DNA of 34,973 nucleotides from an uncultured Alphaproteobacteria bacterium (GTDB taxonomy: Bacteria; Pseudomonadota; Alphaproteobacteria; Rickettsiales; UBA1997): assembly GCA_903870105.1 (NCBI GenBank), contig CAIQBQ010000053.1:1-34973 (forward strand). Reading direction: 5' to 3'. Positions 16,820 to 23,715 of this stretch are shown piece by piece. The notes below the pieces were generated by a model. It was not told where the DNA came from. It saw only the letters and a list, made by a program, of their open reading frames with translations, and made no database searches. Within the stretch, counting starts at the first letter, position 1; each line of letters opens with the position of its first letter. A program made the translations under genes and the position numbers.

Positions 16820-17284
16820 CTAACGTTTGCGGTAAGTTTGAGCTTTACGAGCTTTTTTGAGGCCATATTTCTTGCGCTCAACCACTCTAGAATCGCGAGT
16901 TAAGAATCCGCCGGCGCGAAGTACTTTTCGGTTATTAGAATCAAAGTTAACCAAGGCTTTGCTGATTGCATTTGATAGAGCTCCAGCTTGACCACTAAGT
17001 CCTCCGCCAGAAATTGTAGCCATCACATCAAATTTATCGGTGCTTTTTGTAGCAACGAATGGTTCTTTGATAACGTTAATTAAAATTTCTCTGCCGAAGT
17101 AAGGTTTTGCTTCGCGTTTATTAACCTTGATTTTGCCAGTGCCTTTTTTGATCCATACGCGAGCGGTGGCATTTTTTCTTCCGCCACTTGCGTAGGCGCG
17201 GCCCAATGAGTCAACTTTTGATTCTGATTGTAGTACCGCCTCTGCAGCTTGAGCTTCAATAATCTTTTCTTTGAGTACTGTCAT
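16820..17284 (-). CDS. rpsI: 30S ribosomal protein S9
   Basis: A 154-residue S9. After a ~30-residue N-terminal extension of the type found in alphaproteobacteria come GRAYASGGRKNATARVWIK, YFGREILINVIKEPF, ISGGGLSGQAGALSNAISKAL and the end RKKYGLKKARKAQTYRKR, the conserved basic tail that reaches the P-site tRNA. It is 4 bp downstream of rplM, the standard L13-S9 operon. Confidence 0.97.
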   Translation of the reverse strand: MTVLKEKIIEAQAAEAVLQSESKVDSLGRAYASGGRKNATARVWIKKGTGKIKVNKREAKPYFGREILINVIKEPFVATKSTDKFDVMATISGGGLSGQAGALSNAISKALVNFDSNNRKVLRAGGFLTRDSRVVERKKYGLKKARKAQTYRKR

Positions 17285-17288
17285 GTAA

Positions 17289-17753
17289 TTAACCTCTTTT
17301 GTTTTTGCTGTTCATCGCGGCGATATCCAGAATTTGTGGAGTTTGTCCTTGATGCTTATGCTCAGGGCCTTTGTAGATATGAAGCTTAAGCATAACATCG
17401 CGCTGCAATGGTCCGCGTGAAATCATTCTTTCAACCGCATACTGCATAATTCTTTCTGGGAATTTTCCTTCTAGGATTTGACGAGCATTTCTATCTTTAA
17501 TGCCACCCGGGTAACCAGTGTGCCAGTAGTAAAGCTTTTCGGCATATTTTTTGCCGGTAAGTTTTATTTTTTCAGCATTGATGATTACAACGTGATCGCC
17601 GCAATCAAGATGTGGAGTGAAAGTGGCTTTATGTTTACCGCGCAAGATATTGGCGATGATGGAAGCGGCGCGCCCAACAACAAGTCCTTCGGCATCAACT
17701 AGCCACCATTTTCTTTCGATTTCGCTCGGTTTTGCTGAGTAAGTTTTAAGCAT
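17289..17753 (-). CDS. rplM: 50S ribosomal protein L13
   Basis: A 154-residue L13. Typical segments are [20 protein letters not shown] (about 14-34), [60 protein letters not shown] and the end [19 protein letters not shown]. Length is normal. It is the first gene of the L13-S9 unit, with its own promoter at 17808-17835 between it and tRNA-Arg. Confidence 0.97.
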   Translation of the reverse strand: MLKTYSAKPSEIERKWWLVDAEGLVVGRAASIIANILRGKHKATFTPHLDCGDHVVIINAEKIKLTGKKYAEKLYYWHTGYPGGIKDRNARQILEGKFPERIMQYAVERMISRGPLQRDVMLKLHIYKGPEHKHQGQTPQILDIAAMNSKNKRG

Positions 17754-17807
17754 TTTTTAGGAATTTTAAATAAGATCCAGGACCGCCTGGGATGTGAAGG
17801 GCGGCGC

Positions 17808-17835
17808 ATTAAAGTTATCGACTAAAAAAAGTCAA
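17808..17835 (-). promoter_or_regulatory. Promoter of rplM-rpsI with GC-rich discriminator
   Basis: On the minus strand there is a -35 box TTGACT (17830-17835), a 16-bp spacer, a -10 box TTTAAT (17808-17813) and directly after it GCGCCGCCC. The GC-rich discriminator is a known feature of promoters under stringent (ppGpp) control in other bacteria. The leader contains a CCGCC...GGCGG stem. The ATG of rplM is about 45 nt further down. Confidence 0.7.
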
Positions 17836-17863
17836 ATAAAGTTTTCCCAACGAGATAATTTCT

Positions 17864-17940
17864 TGGTGAGCCCGAGGCGATTCGAACGCCTGACCTACAG
17901 CTTAGAAGGCTGTTGCTCTATCCAGCTGAGCTACGGGCTC
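17864..17940 (-). tRNA. tRNA-Arg (TCT)
   Basis: A complete 77-nt cloverleaf on the minus strand. The acceptor stem GAGCCCG pairs with CGGGCTC and is followed by an encoded ACCA end. The D-arm is GCTCAGCTGGATAGAGC, the anticodon arm ACAGC-CTTCTAA-GCTGT with anticodon TCT, and the T-arm GGCG-TTCGAAT-CGCC. The encoded CCA is visible. It lies 44 bp after the permease stop and upstream of the rplM promoter. Confidence 0.96.
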
Positions 17941-17984
17941 GTAAAGAAATTAAGAACGTTTTTTTGAAACGGGCCCTAAAAAAT

Positions 17985-19946
17985 TTAGATTTTCATTGGG
18001 AGAATAACCATATTTTGTCCCTTCGTGTGAAGACGACGCTGCACAATGTAAGGAATATGGTTAAAAAGAATTTGAGTAAAAATGTTTTCGTTGTCAAAGA
18101 TGAATTTCGTTCCGAAGAATAAAACATTTGGATAATCTTTGGAAACGCGATTCGTAAGTTGAGTTAATTTCTCCACGACATCAGTGTCGTAGCCAATGTA
18201 GGCCTTGGCGAAACGGCCATTGGCGTTGCAGTAATTTTTATATTTATTCAAAATAGATTTAGTTTTTCTGCGCATGTCTCGCCATCTTTTTTCTTCGCGC
18301 ATTGTGTTTGAATCAACTTCGCCGACAGTTACAAAAATAAAGTTTTTAAAGATTCCTGGGAAAAGTTTTTTGATTTCAAGCAAGCAATTCATGCCGCTAC
18401 CAAAAGTTTGATCGACAATAATTGCCGCTGTAGGCGCAGATTTATCAACGGCAGAGAGGTTTGGATCAGATGGCAAAAATTCGTAATTATAAAATTCCGC
18501 CTCTTTCTGCATTAGGTTTATTTTGAAGCGGCGATACATTCTGCGAATCAATAATCCCGAGCCAACAAAGATCGAAGTGATCAATAAAGTTATCCAGCCG
18601 CCTTCATAAAATTTTTCGAAAATAGTGATCAGTAGGATGCTGCTGCAAACAATGAATCCAATCACTGAAATTGTTAATTTGCTCAGCCATTTTTCTTGGC
18701 GATGACGATGACGGAACCAGTAAATACTTAGTCCAAGAAGCGACATTGAGAAAGTGATGAACACATTAATCGAGTAAAGCACCACCAAAACATGCACTGA
18801 TCCGTCAGTGATTACCAGAGTTACTAAGGCCGCGATAGCCATGAATACAATGCCATTTTTAACTACTAAGCGACTCGAGAGAGAGCTGAAAGATTTTGGC
18901 ATCCATTCATCGGAGGCCATGTTGGCAATCACGTTTGGACCAGCAAGAAATCCGGCATTTGCAGCAACAACCAATAGTCCCGCTTCAAACATCAGAACAA
19001 CTGGAACGATGATGTGGCTAAGCTGGGTGTCGTTGTAAGTCCATGTTTGGGTAATCGAATAAAAAACGGTGGCGTTGAGAGTTTGTCCATCAACCTTAGT
19101 AACGCCCCAGAGTAAGTAGAGCAAAATGATACCGGCGGCAGTGAAGGCGAGAGATACAGCAACCAAAAACATTGTTATTTTTGCGGTGCGAATTCTGGGC
19201 TCAGAAAGCGTATTTACATTATTAGAAACCGCTTCCAAACCAGTAAAGGTACCGCCTCCCATTGAGAGCGCTTTTAGAAAAACAGAAAATACAAAAATCC
19301 ATCCCAGAGAGTTTTTCATTTCTGTTGTTTCCGTAACTGCTTTAGGCACTAGAGCAGAAAGGCCATAGTGATGAGCTACTATTCCATAAATAATGAGAAA
19401 AATATGAGTCACAATGAAGCCAAGAAATACTGGCATCAAAAATTTTATCGACTCCTTCATGCCGCGCAAATTAAGGATTGCAAGAAGGATAACTAAACAC
19501 AGTGCAACGATTAATTTTGCCTGTTGCCAGTCCGTCGGTAAAAAACTGAAGATCGCATCAACGCCACTGGCAATTGAGATCGCAATAGTGAGAACGTAAT
19601 CAATAATTAAAGCCATGCCCGACACAAGTCCTGCGTGACGCCCAAGTAAGCGTGTAGCTACGCGGTAACCACCTCCACCATTTGGAAAAAGTTCGATTAC
19701 TTGCGTGTAAGCGTAAGAAATAATAAAGACGGTAAAGGCGATGGCTATGGCCAAATAAATCGCTAATTCTTCGTGAGCGCCAAGCGCAAGAAATGCTTCT
19801 TCTGGACCATAACAAGAAGAAGAAATTCCGTCGGCGCCGAGTCCGACCCAGGCTAAAAAAGCAACAAGAGAGATGTGTCTTCGCGTATCTTTATTAAAAG
19901 GATCGAGCGGATTTCCGAATAAAAAATTTCTGATTTTAACAAACAT
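17985..19946 (-). CDS. KimA-like APC-superfamily permease (putative K+ importer)
   Basis: A 653-residue membrane protein with about 12 predicted helices in the first ~480 residues and a soluble C-terminal region of ~170 residues. The start (FLFGNPLDPF), GLGADGISSSCYGPEEAFLA, ELFPNGGGGYRVATRLLG, SGMALIIDYVLTIAISIASG and GTFTGLEAVSNNV resemble KimA/YdaO-type potassium importers, where similar blocks occur. Amino-acid permease is the generic alternative. The C-terminal part (AAIIVDQTFGSGMNCLLEI) could be a cytosolic regulatory domain. The start overlaps trpF by 11 bp. Substrate is not proven by the sequence. Confidence 0.75.
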   Translation of the reverse strand: MFVKIRNFLFGNPLDPFNKDTRRHISLVAFLAWVGLGADGISSSCYGPEEAFLALGAHEELAIYLAIAIAFTVFIISYAYTQVIELFPNGGGGYRVATRLLGRHAGLVSGMALIIDYVLTIAISIASGVDAIFSFLPTDWQQAKLIVALCLVILLAILNLRGMKESIKFLMPVFLGFIVTHIFLIIYGIVAHHYGLSALVPKAVTETTEMKNSLGWIFVFSVFLKALSMGGGTFTGLEAVSNNVNTLSEPRIRTAKITMFLVAVSLAFTAAGIILLYLLWGVTKVDGQTLNATVFYSITQTWTYNDTQLSHIIVPVVLMFEAGLLVVAANAGFLAGPNVIANMASDEWMPKSFSSLSSRLVVKNGIVFMAIAALVTLVITDGSVHVLVVLYSINVFITFSMSLLGLSIYWFRHRHRQEKWLSKLTISVIGFIVCSSILLITIFEKFYEGGWITLLITSIFVGSGLLIRRMYRRFKINLMQKEAEFYNYEFLPSDPNLSAVDKSAPTAAIIVDQTFGSGMNCLLEIKKLFPGIFKNFIFVTVGEVDSNTMREEKRWRDMRRKTKSILNKYKNYCNANGRFAKAYIGYDTDVVEKLTQLTNRVSKDYPNVLFFGTKFIFDNENIFTQILFNHIPYIVQRRLHTKGQNMVILPMKI

Positions 19947-20565
19947 TTTTGACCTTTGTCATTAATTCTTGGATGAGTTCTGGTGATTTTTGACCGGGAT
20001 ATTTTTCGATTCCTGATGATATGTCTATCATCTTTGCGCCACTGATTTCCAAGGCTTCATCGAGATATTTAGCATTCAATCCGCCAGATAAAAACCAGTT
20101 TTTTTTGGTAGAAAAATTCTTTAACATTTCCCATTTAAAACTTTTTCCGCTCCCGGGTTTTGCGCTGTCGAGAAGAAATAAATCTGCGACATCTTCAAAA
20201 TTTTTAACATGTTCCAGATCTACGGCTTCACTGATTCTGAAGGCTTTGATAATTTTTATCTGAGGAAATCTTTTTCGCACTTCGCGCAGAAAATTTATAT
20301 TTTCATTTCCATGAAATTGAAAAAAATCAGGCGAGAATTTTTGAGAAATTTTGGCGAGAAATTCAAAATCAGGATCAACCAAAACTGCAACTTTGGCAAT
20401 TGTTGTGGGAATTATTCGAGCAAGAATTGAGGCGGATTCGAGCGCGATGTAGCGAGGAGATTTTTCGTAAAAAACAAAACCAATAAAATCACACTTTGCC
20501 TCAATAGCTACGCGCAAAGATTCTTTTTCTGTAAAGCCGCAGAGCTTCACTTTTATTTCGCTCAT
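19936..20565 (-). CDS. trpF: Phosphoribosylanthranilate isomerase
   Basis: A 209-residue TrpF. Visible are KVKLCGFTEKES (catalytic Cys in the KxCG motif, about residue 9), FIGFVFYEKSPRYI, FFQFHGNEN, the catalytic Asp region FLLDSAKPGSGKSFKW, WFLSGGLNAKY and the phosphate-binding end IDISSGIEKYPGQKSP. It performs the Amadori rearrangement in tryptophan synthesis. In most alphaproteobacteria trpF is followed by trpB and trpA; here a permease overlaps its end instead. Confidence 0.95.
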   Translation of the reverse strand: MSEIKVKLCGFTEKESLRVAIEAKCDFIGFVFYEKSPRYIALESASILARIIPTTIAKVAVLVDPDFEFLAKISQKFSPDFFQFHGNENINFLREVRKRFPQIKIIKAFRISEAVDLEHVKNFEDVADLFLLDSAKPGSGKSFKWEMLKNFSTKKNWFLSGGLNAKYLDEALEISGAKMIDISSGIEKYPGQKSPELIQELMTKVKNVC

Positions 20566-20568
20566 TGA

Positions 20569-20883
20569 TTAAAACTTAAATCCAGGAGGAAGCTGTAATC
20601 CGCTAGTAGCACTGCGCACTGTATCGCTAGAGCCATCATCAGCTCTTTTTTTAGCGTCGTTGAGAGCGGCGATTAGTAAATCTTCAAGAATTTCTTTTTC
20701 ATCTTGGTTGATTAGTGACGGATCGATGAAAATTTTTTTTGCCAAACCGGCTCCGGTAATAGAAATTTTAACCATGCCGCCAGCGGAGGAGCCTTCAAAC
20801 TCTTGATTAGCCAACTCATCTTGAATTTTTTGCATTTTTTTTTGCACCTCTTGCGCTTGACGCATGAGCATTTTGATATCCAT
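20569..20883 (-). CDS. ybaB: YbaB/EbfC-family nucleoid-associated protein
   Basis: A 104-residue protein matching the YbaB family in length and pattern. It has an N-terminal helix MLMRQAQEVQKKMQKIQDEL, the core EGSSAGGMVKISITGAG, DPSLINQDEKEILEDLLIAALNDA and a C-terminal GLQLPPGFKF. The family forms dimers that bind DNA without strong sequence specificity. In many genomes ybaB lies between dnaX and recR; here it sits between dacA and trpF, 1 bp after the former. Confidence 0.94.
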   Translation of the reverse strand: MDIKMLMRQAQEVQKKMQKIQDELANQEFEGSSAGGMVKISITGAGLAKKIFIDPSLINQDEKEILEDLLIAALNDAKKRADDGSSDTVRSATSGLQLPPGFKF

Positions 20884-20884
20884 T

Positions 20885-22033
20885 TTAGTAAAAAATTTTG
20901 TTGTAAAAGTTATGAATTTTATAGAGCAGAATTTGGCTTATCCTCTTGAGAAGTCCGGCCTTGTCAATTTTTTCTTTGGCAAAAAGTGGATAGGAAAAAT
21001 TTTTATAACCTTTGATTTCAATCACTAAATCTGCGATCTCAGTATTGATTTTAATCGGGGCATAAAGCGGGCCTTTATATTTAACACTAACCCTCACCTC
21101 ATCAAATGAATATTCTCTTGGAATGGTAAAAGCGATTTGTTCCGAAGTTATCGCATCAATCTTTGATTGAGTGCCAAGCCAAGTTGGCAGTTGCGCTACG
21201 GTTTGGTTTTTTTCGAAGAGAATTAATTTTTTGTAATGCTGAAAACCGTAATCAAAAAGGTCGGTAATAACTTCCGCTCTTTGCCTCGGTGTTTTACCTT
21301 TGTTCATCACCGCGATTAAGTGACGATGATTTCGTTTGACGATGCCGATAACTCCATATCCACCCTCGTTAGTGTGTCCGGTTTTACCGCCAACAATGCC
21401 ATCATAATTTTCACGAATCAGTGGATTGCGATTGCGCTGAGTGATGTTTCGATAAGTAAATTCTGGAATGCCAAAATAATGTGAATATTGCGGGAAATCT
21501 TGATGTAAGCGGATTGCCAACGTAGCCAAATCACGAATACTCATGTAGTGATCAGGTTCACTGAGTCCGTGCGGATTACGAAAATGGCTATTTTTTAACC
21601 CCAATTCTTTTGCCTTCATATTCATCAAGGCGACAAAATTATTGAGACCGCCAGCAGTACTTTCGGCAAGAGCGATCGATGCGTCATTGCCTGAAACGGC
21701 CAATAAACCTTTCACCAAAGAATCGATTGAAACCACGTCGCCATAATTTAAAAACATGCTGGATCCAGATTTATGCCACGCATCTCTACCGATTAAACAC
21801 TGACTATTGAGAGAAATTTTACCTCGCTGAATTTGATCGAAAACCACATAAGCAGTCATAATTTTTGTCATCGAAGAGGGGGCAATTCGAGCGTCGGCAT
21901 TTTTGGATAGAAGCACTTCTTTAGTGTCGGCATCGATTAGAAAATAAAACTGCGCTTCATGCAGAGCTTTACTCAAATCCTCGGCCTTTGCGGAAGAAGC
22001 AAAAAGAAATAATAGAGCGAGAATTAACTTCAT
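20885..22033 (-). CDS. D-alanyl-D-alanine carboxypeptidase (PBP5/6-type)
   Basis: A 382-residue peptidase S11 family protein with a signal peptide (MKLILALLFLFASSAKA). The three penicillin-binding motifs are present: SMTK (catalytic Ser about 54), SGN in LAVSGNDASIALAE (about 114) and KTG in GIVGGKTGHTNEGG (about 219). The C-terminal ~110 residues form the PBP5-type beta domain and end in a hydrophobic/aromatic stretch that may anchor it to the membrane. It trims peptidoglycan pentapeptides in the periplasm. It overlaps the upstream lipoprotein gene by 4 bp. Confidence 0.94.
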   Translation of the reverse strand: MKLILALLFLFASSAKAEDLSKALHEAQFYFLIDADTKEVLLSKNADARIAPSSMTKIMTAYVVFDQIQRGKISLNSQCLIGRDAWHKSGSSMFLNYGDVVSIDSLVKGLLAVSGNDASIALAESTAGGLNNFVALMNMKAKELGLKNSHFRNPHGLSEPDHYMSIRDLATLAIRLHQDFPQYSHYFGIPEFTYRNITQRNRNPLIRENYDGIVGGKTGHTNEGGYGVIGIVKRNHRHLIAVMNKGKTPRQRAEVITDLFDYGFQHYKKLILFEKNQTVAQLPTWLGTQSKIDAITSEQIAFTIPREYSFDEVRVSVKYKGPLYAPIKINTEIADLVIEIKGYKNFSYPLFAKEKIDKAGLLKRISQILLYKIHNFYNKIFY

Positions 22034-22797
22034 TTTTGTATGGCAGTATCTGTGTTTTTGACGACCGTTCTAGTGAGTCCTGAGACTTGATTTTGCGTTG
22101 TATTTTTGTCGGCAATTGGGGTCGCTGAAGATTTTATTTTTGCTGATTTTTTTGGAGCGATCGCATCTGGATCATCAAGATTCTGACCAAAAATTTGCTT
22201 TGTTTTATTTTGTCTTTGCATCTTTTTCTTTTCCTGAACCAGCATTTTGGTGATCTCTATATCATCCTCAGTTTTTTTTGAATTAACCAAATCAACTACG
22301 CGCTGCAAAGAATTATTGCCGACCAGAAGGTAGCTTTTATCTGCCATTTCTGTGGTCACGCCGAAAGCGTCTAATTTGGGCACGCGGATAATATCAAATT
22401 CAGCGCCAACCCTTTGGAATGGAGGATAAAGAGCTAGATTGTAATTTATTTCAAAAACATTTGGCGATAGAGAGCCTGATGGATTGCTCATTTTGCCTTG
22501 TTCATAAATTTCTCGGTTTGGAAGATTTTCTGTCCTTTGATTTTCACCGAGTTCGGCGATGTCGACGTAAGGATAATATTCAATTCTATCGGCTAAATCT
22601 TCAGTAACCTCTTCTTCGGTTGGCGCCCTAGAAAACATCTTTTCTGGATTGGTCGGCTTATCTGGCTTGCGCCGCTCATTAATTTTTTTAATTTCTTCGC
22701 GATATTTTTTATTAAAATTGTCGTTGGATTTATTGAGGTCGGAAGAGCATGTAGAGAGTAGAAATAGCGATGAAAAGAGAGCGGCAATGCACCTCAT
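22030..22797 (-). CDS. Putative lipoprotein of unknown function
   Basis: A 255-residue protein with a short lipoprotein signal (MRCIAALFSSLFLLSTCSSD, lipobox LSTC with Cys near residue 17). The mature part begins with a Lys/Asn-rich linker, has a central segment (IEYYPYVDIAELG, NYNLALYPPFQRVGAEFDII) and a low-complexity Lys/Gln/Ser-rich tail. No family is recognised. It is coupled at both ends: its ATG overlaps the stop of the SPOR lipoprotein by 1 bp and its end overlaps the carboxypeptidase gene by 4 bp. This suggests a shared cell-wall role. Confidence 0.75.
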   Translation of the reverse strand: MRCIAALFSSLFLLSTCSSDLNKSNDNFNKKYREEIKKINERRKPDKPTNPEKMFSRAPTEEEVTEDLADRIEYYPYVDIAELGENQRTENLPNREIYEQGKMSNPSGSLSPNVFEINYNLALYPPFQRVGAEFDIIRVPKLDAFGVTTEMADKSYLLVGNNSLQRVVDLVNSKKTEDDIEITKMLVQEKKKMQRQNKTKQIFGQNLDDPDAIAPKKSAKIKSSATPIADKNTTQNQVSGLTRTVVKNTDTAIQK

Positions 22798-23465
22798 TAC
22801 TTACCTTTGGTTAGAATAGCATCCCGACCAGAATCGGTTATTTTTTTTGCCATTTCTTTGGCCTTATTTTTATTCGAAAATGGTCCGAGTAAGACGCGAT
22901 AAATTGTTTTTTCACCCTCGACAGTTTCAATTTTTCCGGAGTGAAATTTTTTCATTTTTTTCAAAGTGGAATCGGCGCTACTAAGATTTGAGAATGATCC
23001 AACTTGTACAAAAAACTTTTGACCAGAACTGACTTCTTTTTTACTGGAGCCGGCCTCGCCAGCTTTTTGTGCATATTTTTTCTTTTCTATCGATTCATTG
23101 AGGTCAAATTCTACAGCTTGCACAGGTTCTTTTTTAGTTGCTCCAAGAATTTCTTCGGTTGGCTGTCCAGATGGAAAGGTGCTGGTAGCTTTTGCATTAT
23201 CGATGTTTTGATCCTGATAATTTTTGATTGGCGGCTGTTCAGGTTTTATTTCGCCTTGTCGTAACGAGCGATTTTCAAAAGGAGTTATTTTGCCCTGAGA
23301 AGTTAAAGCCTGAGAATTCAACTCTGGAGTGCGAGTTACTATCGGGCGAGACTTTCCATGCAAATCAACAATTCTAATTTTTGGCTGACCATCTTTTTGC
23401 CAGAATGGCTGACTACATGAAGTCAAAATTAGGCAAAGAAAGACAATTAAATTACTTTTTTTCAT
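22797..23465 (-). CDS. SPOR-domain lipoprotein
   Basis: A 222-residue protein from the ATG at 23465. The start is chosen because MKKSNLIVFLCLILTSCSQ is a perfect lipoprotein signal (lipobox LTSC); the frame to 23615 adds unrelated residues. A conserved-looking segment RIVDLHGKSRPIVTRTPELN follows, then a disordered Gln/Lys-rich linker. The C-terminal SPOR domain (about 145-220) shows FFVQVGSFSNLSSADSTLKK, YRVLLGPFSNKNKAKEMAK. SPOR domains bind denuded septal peptidoglycan. RlpA often sits beside dacA, but the double-psi barrel domain of RlpA is not seen here. Confidence 0.85.
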   Translation of the reverse strand: MKKSNLIVFLCLILTSCSQPFWQKDGQPKIRIVDLHGKSRPIVTRTPELNSQALTSQGKITPFENRSLRQGEIKPEQPPIKNYQDQNIDNAKATSTFPSGQPTEEILGATKKEPVQAVEFDLNESIEKKKYAQKAGEAGSSKKEVSSGQKFFVQVGSFSNLSSADSTLKKMKKFHSGKIETVEGEKTIYRVLLGPFSNKNKAKEMAKKITDSGRDAILTKGK

Positions 23466-23553
23466 GTGAAGAAAAATGCTGAGAGGCGTTGGAAATAAAG
23501 GGTGCACAAGCTCTAGTTTCGGGGGGTAAAAAGACAACAAAAATAAGGATAAG

Positions 23554-23715
23554 TTACTTGGGGTTTTTTTTGTCTTCGGCGTCGTCGAACAAGATACGAC
23601 TAGCAGCGCCATCAAGATCTTCGTATTGTTTATTTTTTAAGCTCCACAAAAAAGTAGCGAGACCTATTAGGGCGGTAGCGAGAGTGATTGGAATTAGAAA
23701 AATTAAGACAGACAT
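23554..23715 (-). CDS. ccoS: Cytochrome oxidase maturation protein, cbb3-type
   Basis: A 53-residue membrane protein. Minus-strand translation from the ATG at 23715 gives one N-terminal helix (LIFLIPITLATALIGLATFL) followed by the CcoS signature W-S-L-K-N-K-Q-Y-E-D-L-D-G-A-A and RILFDD. CcoS is needed for cofactor insertion into cbb3 oxidase. The start overlaps the ccoI end by 13 bp, as is common in ccoGHIS clusters. Confidence 0.92.
   Translation of the reverse strand: MSVLIFLIPITLATALIGLATFLWSLKNKQYEDLDGAASRILFDDAEDKKNPK

Noticed and set aside
23466-23615. Longer start of the SPOR lipoprotein
   Set aside because: The ATG at 23465 gives a perfect lipoprotein signal peptide; the upstream 50 residues would bury it.
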